Of a DNA stretch of 15,584 bases, positions 1-6,463 are shown piece after piece (the first letter of the stretch is position 1; each line of letters starts with the position of its first letter). The stretch is from Acidobacteriota bacterium. GTDB taxonomy: Bacteria; Acidobacteriota; Terriglobia; Acidiferrales; UBA7541. The notes under the pieces are model-generated. The model was not told the DNA's origin. It saw nothing but the letters and a program-made list of their open reading frames with translations, and ran no database searches. Where the stretch lies: assembly GCA_003224515.1 (NCBI GenBank), contig QHZC01000302.1, positions 1-15,584 of the forward strand, read 5' to 3'. A program made the translations under genes and the position numbers.

Positions 1-2408
1 AGCACCTGCTTGCGAAGGCGCAAGGCGTTGGCGATGACGGAAACGGAACTGAAGCTCATCGCCGCGCTGGCTAGCATCGGGCTCAGCAGCCAGCCGAAAA
101 TGGGGTAGAAGGCGCCGGCGGCGATGGGAATTCCGATCGCATTATAGAGAAATGCGAAGGCAAGATTTTGTTTGATGTTACGAATTGTGGCGCGGCTGAG
201 CTTTCGCGCCCGCACGATTCCCCGCAGGTCACCCTTCAGGAGGGTAATGCCGGCGTTTTCGATCGCGACATCCGTGCCGGTGCCCATAGCGATGCCAACG
301 TCTGCCGCAGCAAGCGCCGGAGCATCATTGATGCCGTCTCCCGCCATCGCGACGATCCTGCCCTGTTTTTGCAACATCCGGACGATTTCCGCCTTTCGCT
401 CTGGGAGAATTCCCGCTTCAGTCTGATCAAGCCCTAGAGTTCGAGCAATGCGAAGAGCCGCATCGCTGCGGTCGCCCGTCGCCATCACGATGCGTATTCC
501 GTCATGGCGGAGGCTGTCTAAGGCCTCCCGAGCCGAGTCTTTGATGGTATCGGAGAAAACAAGGGTACCCACCCTCTCTCCGTCAATCGCAACCAGCACG
601 TACGACAAAGCCTCGGCCGTTCCCGGCCGCAATTCGAACCTATAGTTGGGACCATCGATTCCTGACTGATGCAAGAAGTCAGTGGTGCCGACCAATACCT
701 CCTTGCCTTCGACCGTTCCGCAAACTCCTTTCCCAGGAATAGACCGGAAGTCGCTTGCGGGCGAAAGTGAGAGCTTTCTTTCCTCGGCGGCCTTCACGAT
801 TGCGCGCCCGATTGGATGCTCGCTCAGTTTTTCGATACTGGCGGCTAACCGCAGTAGCTCCCTGTCGGAAAACTCACCTCGCTGCGCAACTTCGATCGAC
901 GTCACTCTGGGCTTCCCTTCCGTCAGCGTGCCGGTCTTGTCGACGACGAGAGTGTCGACTTTGGCAAGGGTTTCGAGAGCTTCGGCATTTCGGATCAGGA
1001 TTCCAGCCTGAGCGCCGCGGCCCACGGCGACCAGGATGGACATAGGCGTTGCGAGGCCCAGAGCACAGGGGCAGGCAATGATTAATACGGCTACGGCCGA
1101 GACCAAACCATGCGCGAAGCGAGGTTCGGAGCCGAACAGGGACCAGCTCAAGAAGGACAGCATGGCGGCGGCCACTACCGCCGGAACGAAATAAGCGGAA
1201 ACCTTGTCCGCGAGGCGCTGCATGGGCGCGCGGCTGCGCTGCGCTTCGCTGACGAGTTTCACAATCTGCGCCAGCATCGTTTCTGCGCCCACGCGTTCCG
1301 CTTCCATGACGAAGCTGCCTCTGGTGTTCAGCGTTCCCCCAATGACCTTGTCGCCTGCGGTCTTTTCGACCGGCATGGGCTCGCCCGTCACCATCGATTC
1401 GTCCACGGCGCTGGCGCCTTCGCGAATGACTCCGTCTACAGGCACACGCGCTCCCGGCCGGACGCGCAGCCGGTCGCCGCACTTCAGCTGATCCAGCGCC
1501 ACGTCTTTTTCCGATCCATCGGGGCCGAGCAAATGAGCCTGTTGCGGCGCGAGATTGAGCAGAGCACGAATTGCGCGGCTGGTACCGTGCCTGGCACGCA
1601 ATTCCAGTACCTGCCCCAAGAGAACCAGGGTAGTAATCACTGCGGCCGCTTCGAAATAAACGGGTGCGGCGCCGTCCATACCCCGAAAGGAAACCGGGAA
1701 GATCTGCGGAAAAAAAGTGGCCGCGACGCTGTCGAGATAAGCGGCGCCCGTACCCAGTCCAATCAGCGTGAACATGTTCGGACTGCGGTTCACTAGCGAC
1801 GACCAGAAACGTTCGAAAAAGGGCCAGCCGCCCCAGAGCACCACGGGCGTAGCAAAAAGGAGCGCGACACCGTTTCGAACGTTGGGCAAGAGATGCATGC
1901 CGAATGACTCACCAAGCATGGAAAGCAGCAGAACCGGAAGCGATAACGCCCCGCTGACCCAAAAGCGCAGGCGCATCAAGTCGTATTCGGGATCGGCCTC
2001 CACCTCCGCGAAAACGTCCATCGGCTCCAGCGCCATACCGCAGATAGGGCAGCTCCCCGGACCCATCCGGATGACTTGCGGATGCATCGGGCACGTGTAA
2101 CGAATCTTTTTTTCGTCCGTCGCCGCTCGCGATGCGCTCGCTCCCGCGCGCCCCGTCGCACCCTGTCCTGTAGGCGCAGGTCCGTGGTCCATTCCCGCGG
2201 TTCCAGGATAGACGAGACACTTCTCCGGATCTTTCGCGAATCGTTCGGCGCAACGAGAGGAACAAAAGTAATACGTCGTGCCCCCGTGTGCGATTTTGTC
2301 TGCATGTTTCTGAGGATCCACCGTCATTCCGCAGACGGGATCCTTCAGCTCTGGCGAGGTGGCCAGGTTTGGAATCGGAGGTTTGGGTGCAGGCGATGAG
2401 TCGGACAT
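1..2408 (-). CDS. copA: Cu(+)-exporting P1B-type ATPase with YHS and Cys-rich N-terminal domains (3' end outside window)
   Basis: This is an inner-membrane pump that uses ATP to export Cu(+). The reading frame is open from ATG 2408, directly after an in-frame stop at 2420-2418, to the left edge, so 802 residues are visible and only a short C-terminus is missing. Domains in order: a YHS domain (about 23-65, DPVCGM and paired Cys), a linker, and a heavy-metal-binding domain (104-130, YTCPMHP and CPICGM). The P-type core follows, with CPC at 446-448, the phosphorylated Asp in DKTGTLT (D490), the HP motif (H531-P532) and GDGIND (690-695). Late-helix signatures N748-x6-YN and MSFSS (784-788) match the Cu(+) group (P1B-1). 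There is no classical CxxC HMA domain at the N-terminus. I see no frameshift across the gene. It is divergent from the small gene at 2482. The family call is very secure. Copper specificity rests on the helix motifs. Confidence 0.95.
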   Translation of the reverse strand, partial: MSDSSPAPKPPIPNLATSPELKDPVCGMTVDPQKHADKIAHGGTTYYFCSSRCAERFAKDPEKCLVYPGTAGMDHGPAPTGQGATGRAGASASRAATDEKKIRYTCPMHPQVIRMGPGSCPICGMALEPMDVFAEVEADPEYDLMRLRFWVSGALSLPVLLLSMLGESFGMHLLPNVRNGVALLFATPVVLWGGWPFFERFWSSLVNRSPNMFTLIGLGTGAAYLDSVAATFFPQIFPVSFRGMDGAAPVYFEAAAVITTLVLLGQVLELRARHGTSRAIRALLNLAPQQAHLLGPDGSEKDVALDQLKCGDRLRVRPGARVPVDGVIREGASAVDESMVTGEPMPVEKTAGDKVIGGTLNTRGSFVMEAERVGAETMLAQIVKLVSEAQRSRAPMQRLADKVSAYFVPAVVAAAMLSFLSWSLFGSEPRFAHGLVSAVAVLIIACPCALGLATPMSILVAVGRGAQAGILIRNAEALETLAKVDTLVVDKTGTLTEGKPRVTSIEVAQRGEFSDRELLRLAASIEKLSEHPIGRAIVKAAEERKLSLSPASDFRSIPGKGVCGTVEGKEVLVGTTDFLHQSGIDGPNYRFELRPGTAEALSYVLVAIDGERVGTLVFSDTIKDSAREALDSLRHDGIRIVMATGDRSDAALRIARTLGLDQTEAGILPERKAEIVRMLQKQGRIVAMAGDGINDAPALAAADVGIAMGTGTDVAIENAGITLLKGDLRGIVRARKLSRATIRNIKQNLAFAFLYNAIGIPIAAGAFYPIFGWLLSPMLASAAMSFSSVSVIANALRLRKQV

Positions 2409-2457
2409 ATCGCTATGTTAGATGAATTCGCCTTACGTGCAGATATGTCTCGAATTC
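2404..2457. repeat. Interleaved inverted repeats in a divergent promoter region
   Basis: Two perfect inverted repeats are interleaved here. GACATATC (2404-2411) pairs with GATATGTC (2442-2449), and GAATTCG (2424-2430) pairs with CGAATTC (2451-2457). A shorter pair, ACATA-TCGC-TATGT, sits at 2405-2418. The first arm covers the start codon of the copper ATPase, and the set lies between the two divergent start codons. This would suit an operator for a metal-responsive repressor, but no known consensus is clearly matched. Confidence 0.4.
2415..2420 (-). promoter_or_regulatory. Possible -10 box for the copper ATPase (weak)
   Basis: On the minus strand TAACAT ends 6 nt before the ATG at 2408. No convincing Shine-Dalgarno sequence precedes that ATG. 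If this box is used, the transcript would begin at or next to the start codon. No good -35 box is visible. Confidence 0.22.
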
Positions 2458-2466
2458 TCTACCGGC

Positions 2467-2475
2467 TGGTATAAT
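2467..2475 (+). promoter_or_regulatory. Extended -10 promoter for the small HMA-like gene
   Basis: TGG followed by a perfect TATAAT (2470-2475) makes an extended -10 element. The ATG at 2482 lies 6 nt downstream, so transcription should start on or beside the start codon. This favours the start at 2482 over the in-frame ATG at 2422, which lies upstream of the promoter. Confidence 0.6.
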
Positions 2476-2481
2476 GCCGCC

Positions 2482-2703
2482 ATGACACTCGTGGAAATTA
2501 CCTACGAATTGCAGTCACCACTGACGGAAGAACAATTGCGCCATCTCGGACAATTTGCGAACACCTATGGCTTGCGCAGCTTTCGCCTCGACGAATCGAA
2601 GAAGCAACTCTCGTTTGAATACGACGCTTCACGCCTCCGCGAGACGCAGGTGGCCCACACGCTGGGCCAGGCGCGCATCGCCATCGCCCGCAGAGTAAGT
2701 TAA
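2482..2703 (+). CDS. Small HMA-like (ferredoxin-fold) protein without metal ligands
   Basis: This encodes 73 residues. The predicted pattern is strand (LVEITYEL), helix (TEEQLRHLGQFANTYG), strand (RSFRLDE), strand (QLSFEYD), helix, strand. The middle part, GLRSFRLD followed by LSFEYDASRL, resembles the second half of heavy-metal-associated domains. The protein has no Cys at all, so the CxxC copper site is absent, and the role may be structural, regulatory or unrelated to metal. It is divergent from the Cu(+)-ATPase across 73 bp. The start at 2482 was chosen because a strong extended -10 box lies just upstream. An upstream in-frame ATG at 2422 would add 20 residues. I do not recognise a named family. 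I recall similar short proteins in Acidobacteriota genomes, but could not check this. Confidence 0.65.
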   Translation: MTLVEITYELQSPLTEEQLRHLGQFANTYGLRSFRLDESKKQLSFEYDASRLRETQVAHTLGQARIAIARRVS

Positions 2704-3099
2704 TCGAGCTTGGAGTCTCCATCCTAGCTTACCTCTGAGAGGCAGGTGGGACTACAAAGAGCGACTGGCAAGCCCCTTCCCCCTGCTTGTCTCTCTTCAC
2801 ATCCCGTCATTTGAAACGCGCCCACGCAACCCTCTGATGCGCGGCTCCCGCCAATGAGGAGTTCCTTCAAGAGTCAAATAAGTGTCCCATTATGTTTAGT
2901 TTAGCTCTAAGGAACCTCACTCAGCCAGCGCCAGTCTGTACTCCTGGTTCAATTCGGAAATAGCTCCAGTCTGATCGGAAACGGCCTCTTTTGGCCGCAT
3001 TCAGACGCACGTTTGCCCCGTGGTTCTAGGACCCTGGTCACAAGATTTTCGAACTCCGGGGCTATCGGTTTTTCGCCACAATCTACCCAAAATGTAGTG
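2704..3099. other. Stretch without a convincing gene
   Basis: These 396 bases lie between the HMA-like gene and the exported Cys-rich protein. Short open frames exist on both strands but look unlike proteins. Visible structure includes a loose GC-rich hairpin just after the upstream gene (GGCAAGC near 2770 with GCTTGTC about 12 nt later) and a clearer nested hairpin at 2969-3006. I see no tRNA and no strong promoter. The stretch probably holds the end of one transcript and the leader of the next. Confidence 0.5.
2969..3006. repeat. Nested hairpin upstream of the small exported protein
   Basis: The outer arms are GTCTGA (2969-2974) and TCAGAC (3001-3006). The inner arms are CGGCC (2982-2986) and GGCCG (2993-2997) around a TCTTTT loop. 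An asymmetric internal loop of 7 and 3 nt separates the two stems. No T-run follows on either strand, so it does not look like an intrinsic terminator. It could be a structured leader. Confidence 0.35.
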
Positions 3100-3393
3100 A
3101 TGCGCCGGCGCTTCAGCAGACTGTACCTCCTCGGAATCATCCTTCTGGCCTGCTCTTTCACGCTTCTTGCAGACACACCGGCATTACTTCGAAGTATTCC
3201 CGCGGGCGGGTGCTACTGCCATTGTGCTGAATCGCGCCTGCGACGCGGCTGCGTGAAGATGTGCGATTCGAAGCGCCACGTCTCGCGCTGGTGGGTAACA
3301 TCATGCGCGAAACCTCACCTTCAGACGCCAACCGATAATTCGCACGCCGGCCCGAGATTCCCGCATCCCGGCCGCGCCGAGCATGCCCCTTGA
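3100..3393 (+). CDS. Small exported Cys-rich protein of unknown function
   Basis: This encodes 97 residues. Residues 1-25 form a typical export signal: a basic start (MRRRFSR), a hydrophobic core (LYLLGIILLACSFTLL) and a possible cleavage after LLA; a weak lipobox-like LLAC is also present at C18. The mature part is dense in Cys and His, with GGCYCHCAE, RGCVKMCD and TSCAKPH, and ends with a Pro/His-rich tail (PRFPHPGRAEH). Six closely spaced Cys suggest disulfides or metal binding. The last 93 nt overlap, tail to tail, the 3' end of the glycosyltransferase gene. An in-frame upstream ATG at 3013 would bury the signal peptide, so 3100 (or GTG 3097) is preferred. I know no function for it. The ordered signal peptide and Cys pattern argue that it is a real gene. 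Confidence 0.6.
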   Translation: MRRRFSRLYLLGIILLACSFTLLADTPALLRSIPAGGCYCHCAESRLRRGCVKMCDSKRHVSRWWVTSCAKPHLQTPTDNSHAGPRFPHPGRAEHAP

Positions 3394-4566
3394 AACGGGA
3401 ATGAATTCTGCCTTGGGTTTTGCGTTTTGCGGCGGTTCACCGAGGAGTTTGCCAAGTATCTCCGGGATCTCGAAAACGGCGCGGTTCTCTTGCGCTACCA
3501 CGTTCCTTCGAAACTCGGCGAGCGCGGCTGGATCGAGCATCCGCTTCACGCCTTCTGCCACATCTTCAAAGCTCTTCAATACCATGCCCACGCCCTTCTG
3601 CTTCACCCACTCCGCGTTGTACCGCTCCTGCGGAAGCGTCCAGGCGTTGCATTCGATCAGCACAGGGAGCTTTTGGACCATGGCTTCGGCAATGCTGCCA
3701 GGACCGGGCTTGCCGATCAGAAAATCAGCTGCACGCATCAGCCGATGCACTTCTTTCGTGAAGCCAACGACGTGTATCGGCATTCTCCACTGGCGAGCAC
3801 GCAGTTTGGCCGCCAGTTCTTCGTTCCGGCCACAAATCAAAATGAGTTGCAGCGGCATGCCCGTCGCGTTCAACCGCTCAGTGATGTCGTACATCACTTT
3901 CGAACCGTGCCCGCCGAAGAGAACAATCGCTGTTGGCAAGTCCGGGCGCAAACTCATTCCTTCCCGCAGCTCCACTGGATCGGAAATATCTTCCAAATAA
4001 AAATCCGGGCGCAAGATCATTCCCGAAGACAGAAAAATGTGAGCGTCATCGTGGCCCATCGAGCGCGCTTGTTCGGCGGCTTTTTCCGTGCCCGCGATGA
4101 CATATTGTTCTTTGATCGGTTCAATCCAGAATCGCGGCGGAAAATCAGCCAGGTCCGTGATCATGGTGACAAATGGGCGGCCGGGATAAACCTTGGTCCA
4201 GCTTTCACAGATTTGCCGGTTGAAATGAGGAATCACGGAGATGAGTAGGTCCGCAGGCCTTTCACGCCAAAATTTTTCGAGCAGATTCACTATCGGTCTG
4301 TGAAATAGGCGGATAGTCGCCTGGAGCACGCGGAGGAGATAGATACTGCCCAGCGTCCAGCCGTTTTGCAGCAGGATGTTGTATTGCTGCTGAATGCGGA
4401 TGCCGGTGAGCTTACGCAGAACGTCCAGCCGGTCAGTAAGGTCCTGAAACTGGATGAGTTCCAGGTGCCAGCCCCGTTGCTGCTGAGAAATCACCGTCTG
4501 CAGCGCCACGGCCGCGTTGCGATGTCCCCCTCCTCCATCATGGAATACGACGTGAATTTTTTTCAT
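3301..4566 (-). CDS. GT28-type glycosyltransferase, MGDG-synthase/MurG-like
   Basis: This encodes 421 residues, probably a membrane-associated enzyme that transfers a sugar from a nucleotide-sugar to a lipid acceptor such as diacylglycerol. The N-terminal half opens with a strand and a glycine loop, HDGGGGHRNAA (9-19), like the lipid-acceptor domain of MGDG synthases. The C-terminal half carries GGHGSK (218-223) and GKPGPGSIAEA (from 285), followed by PQERYNAEWV, which is the donor-binding region of family GT28. ATG 4566 was chosen because the glycine loop then sits at the usual distance from the N-terminus; an upstream in-frame start at 4611 would add 15 unlike residues. The final 31 residues overlap the exported Cys-rich gene and look less family-like. 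The gene is divergent from the PHP gene. The family is secure, but the sugar and lipid are unknown. Confidence 0.88.
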   Translation of the reverse strand: MKKIHVVFHDGGGGHRNAAVALQTVISQQQRGWHLELIQFQDLTDRLDVLRKLTGIRIQQQYNILLQNGWTLGSIYLLRVLQATIRLFHRPIVNLLEKFWRERPADLLISVIPHFNRQICESWTKVYPGRPFVTMITDLADFPPRFWIEPIKEQYVIAGTEKAAEQARSMGHDDAHIFLSSGMILRPDFYLEDISDPVELREGMSLRPDLPTAIVLFGGHGSKVMYDITERLNATGMPLQLILICGRNEELAAKLRARQWRMPIHVVGFTKEVHRLMRAADFLIGKPGPGSIAEAMVQKLPVLIECNAWTLPQERYNAEWVKQKGVGMVLKSFEDVAEGVKRMLDPAALAEFRRNVVAQENRAVFEIPEILGKLLGEPPQNAKPKAEFIPVSRGMLGAAGMRESRAGVRIIGWRLKVRFRA

Positions 4567-4573
4567 TGCGCCG

Positions 4574-4582
4574 ATTGTGCCA
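4574..4582 (-). promoter_or_regulatory. Possible extended -10 box for the glycosyltransferase
   Basis: On the minus strand TGG is followed by CACAAT, which matches TATAAT at four of six positions and has the extended TGn element. The box ends 7 nt before the ATG at 4566, the same geometry as at 2467-2482. No -35 box and no Shine-Dalgarno sequence are visible. Confidence 0.3.
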
Positions 4583-4710
4583 TACGCCGGGAGGACATCG
4601 CGAGAGCACACTCCATGCCATGTGGATAAGCAAATAACCTATTTATGCTCAAGGGGTTCCATGGGCTCGTTCACACAGATTTCGCCGCCTCTTTACAGGC
4701 TGTTTATATC

Positions 4711-4718
4711 AAGGGGAG
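4711..4718 (+). promoter_or_regulatory. Ribosome binding site of the PHP gene
   Basis: AAGGGGAG lies 11 nt before ATG 4730. It supports this start over in-frame codons further upstream, which would overlap the divergent glycosyltransferase promoter. The spacing is rather long. Confidence 0.5.
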
Positions 4719-4729
4719 ACAATTATAAC

Positions 4730-5614
4730 ATGCGCTGCGACCTTCACGTTCACTCGATCGCATCCGGAATGTTCACCGTTCCCGGGCTGAATCGGATTTG
4801 CCGGGAGTCCTACACCGAACCCGCCGAGGTCTATGACCGGCTGAAGCGGATGGACATGTCCATCATTACCATAACCGACCACGACGCCATCGACGGCGCG
4901 GAGATCCTGCGGCGCTACCCGGACTTTTTCTTGAGCGAGGAGGTCACCGTTCGGATGCCCAGCGGCACCGAGATGCACTTGGGCGTCTACGGCATCAACG
5001 AGCGTGACCATGTGGAGATTCAGCGCCGCAGAAACGATTTCATTGCGCTGCTGATGTACCTGACCGAGCGGAAGGTTTTTTTCAGCGCCAATCACGTTTT
5101 CTCCGGATTGACGGGCCGCCGCGAAGCGGAAGATTTCCATTGGTTTGAATCCTATGTTCCCGCGTTTGAAACGCGCAACGGGCAGATGTGGCCGGAGGCC
5201 AACCAGAGTGCCGCACGACTGGCGGCGCGATTGGGAAAAATTGCGATTGCTGGCAGCGACTCGCACACCATTGCCGGTGTGGGACATACCTACACGGAAG
5301 TACCTGGGGCGCGATCGAAAGATGAGTTTTTCGTCGGGCCGCGCACAGGTTGCGGACGAATCCACGGCATGCACGGGAGCTGCGGGAAACTCACCGCGGA
5401 CGTTTTCAGCATCGTCCGGTCACTTTTCTCGGACAAACCATGGACGTTGGCGCTGTCGCCACTCGCCCTGCTAGTACCGGCTTTTACCGCGGGACACCGG
5501 ATGAACGAGATTCGTTTTTGCCGGAAATGGACCTCGGCTATCGAGCGCGGGGAAAAACGAAAGCGGATGCTGTGGGATTTGGATTCGAACCTCGGGGCCA
5601 ACTGGGCAAATTGA
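4730..5614 (+). CDS. PHP-domain metal-dependent phosphoesterase with C-terminal extension
   Basis: This encodes 294 residues. PHP domains hydrolyse phosphoesters with a cluster of metal ions. The ligand motifs are in place: HxH at the very N-terminus (H6, H8), TDHD (D50, H51), acidic residues after FFLSEE (about 70-71), NH (H122) and GSDSH (D177, H179). The start at 4730 places HVH at the usual position and has an AAGGGGAG upstream. After the PHP core (about 1-225) comes an extension with a hydrophobic segment at about 238-255 and a charged tail, possibly a membrane contact. The gene is followed at 159 nt by PAP2 and UbiA genes and is divergent from a lipid-type glycosyltransferase. This context suggests a phosphorylated lipid or sugar-phosphate substrate. 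That is inference; PHP proteins also serve in nucleic-acid and histidinol phosphate chemistry. Confidence 0.87.
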   Translation: MRCDLHVHSIASGMFTVPGLNRICRESYTEPAEVYDRLKRMDMSIITITDHDAIDGAEILRRYPDFFLSEEVTVRMPSGTEMHLGVYGINERDHVEIQRRRNDFIALLMYLTERKVFFSANHVFSGLTGRREAEDFHWFESYVPAFETRNGQMWPEANQSAARLAARLGKIAIAGSDSHTIAGVGHTYTEVPGARSKDEFFVGPRTGCGRIHGMHGSCGKLTADVFSIVRSLFSDKPWTLALSPLALLVPAFTAGHRMNEIRFCRKWTSAIERGEKRKRMLWDLDSNLGANWAN

Positions 5615-5773
5615 GGTGTGCGGTGCGTAAGTCCTCCGATTCGTCGCTGCAAGCGAGGCCAAGGAAATTGCATGCGCACGCGACTTGCATACGAGAAAAC
5701 TTTTTTACCTATTTGTGCATCTTTCTCGTTGAAAGAGCTTGTCTGTTTCCGGCCGTCTGGGTGTGGTGAGGCG

Positions 5774-6325
5774 ATGGCAGTCGCACGCAACCTCTGGGGA
5801 TATATTGACCGTCGCGATCACCGTCTGATGCGGCGGATGAATCGCTGGCGCGCGCCGCGCTGGTTTCGCATCTGGATGATTGCCGCCACGCGCATGGGCG
5901 ATGGCTGGATCTGGTACGGTCTGGGACTGATATTGCTCGCGTATGGAGGCCCGCAGCGTTTGTCGGCCATCGGAGCTGCGGGGTCTGCCGCGGTTTTGGG
6001 CATTTTTGTATTCAAGGCCCTAAAGAGGCTGAGCCGGCGGCCGAGGCCCTGCCAGATCGAGCCGCACTGCTGGTCGAAAGTGCTGCCCCCGGACAGGTTT
6101 TCGTTTCCTTCGGGCCACACGATGACGGCGTTTTCCATCGCGCTTGTCGTCAGCTGCTTTTATCCCGCGCTCGAAGGGGTGCTTTTTTTCCTGGCACTGA
6201 GCATTGCGGTGTCGCGAATCGTGCTGGGCATGCACTTTCTGAGTGATGTCCTGGCGGGCGTGGTCATGGGCGTTGCTCTGGGCTGTGCTTCGATCACAAC
6301 GCTTGCCTGGTTCGGCCTCATCTAG
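5774..6325 (+). CDS. PAP2-family membrane phosphatase
   Basis: This encodes 183 residues. Type 2 phosphatidic acid phosphatases remove phosphate from lipid phosphates or polyprenyl pyrophosphates at the membrane. All three signature motifs are present in order: K84-x6-R91-P92 in a basic stretch, PSGH at 112-115 (catalytic His), and SR-x5-H-x3-D with R148, H154 and D158. Between and around them are four to five hydrophobic membrane segments. The reading frame is open further upstream to 5618, but that extra part is Cys- and Arg-rich and unlike the family, so ATG 5774 is preferred; a GGTGAGG lies close before it. It stands between a PHP phosphoesterase and a UbiA prenyltransferase, which hints at recycling or maturation of a polyprenyl or lipid phosphate. 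The exact substrate is unknown. Confidence 0.88.
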   Translation: MAVARNLWGYIDRRDHRLMRRMNRWRAPRWFRIWMIAATRMGDGWIWYGLGLILLAYGGPQRLSAIGAAGSAAVLGIFVFKALKRLSRRPRPCQIEPHCWSKVLPPDRFSFPSGHTMTAFSIALVVSCFYPALEGVLFFLALSIAVSRIVLGMHFLSDVLAGVVMGVALGCASITTLAWFGLI

Positions 6326-6450
6326 CGCCTAACGCATTGCTTGCGTGTCGGCATTTTCTTCACAAGCATGTTCAGCGAAGAATTTGAAGCGGGCGAAACG
6401 ATTCATCACAGCGCGATATTTTGAAGACCCAAGCATGGTCCTAATCGCGG

Positions 6451-6456
6451 TATATT
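6451..6456 (+). promoter_or_regulatory. Possible -10 box for the UbiA-family gene
   Basis: TATATT ends 7 nt before ATG 6464. There is no clear Shine-Dalgarno sequence and no good -35 box. The spacing resembles the leaderless arrangement at 2467-2482. If it is used, UbiA and CutC can be transcribed separately from the PAP2 gene. Confidence 0.35.
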
Positions 6457-6463
6457 GGGCCAG

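Noticed and set aside
3017..3065. tRNA-like T-loop sequence (TTCGAAC) near 3040-3055
   Set aside because: The flanking bases do not form a T-stem, and no acceptor or anticodon stem can be built around it.
2949..3176. Short minus-strand open frame (75 codons)
   Set aside because: Overlaps the signal peptide of the exported Cys-rich protein on the other strand, with no start signal and no plausible domain.
3427..4248. Plus-strand open frame (273 codons) opposite the glycosyltransferase
   Set aside because: It covers the conserved GT28 motifs on the other strand and has no domain of its own.
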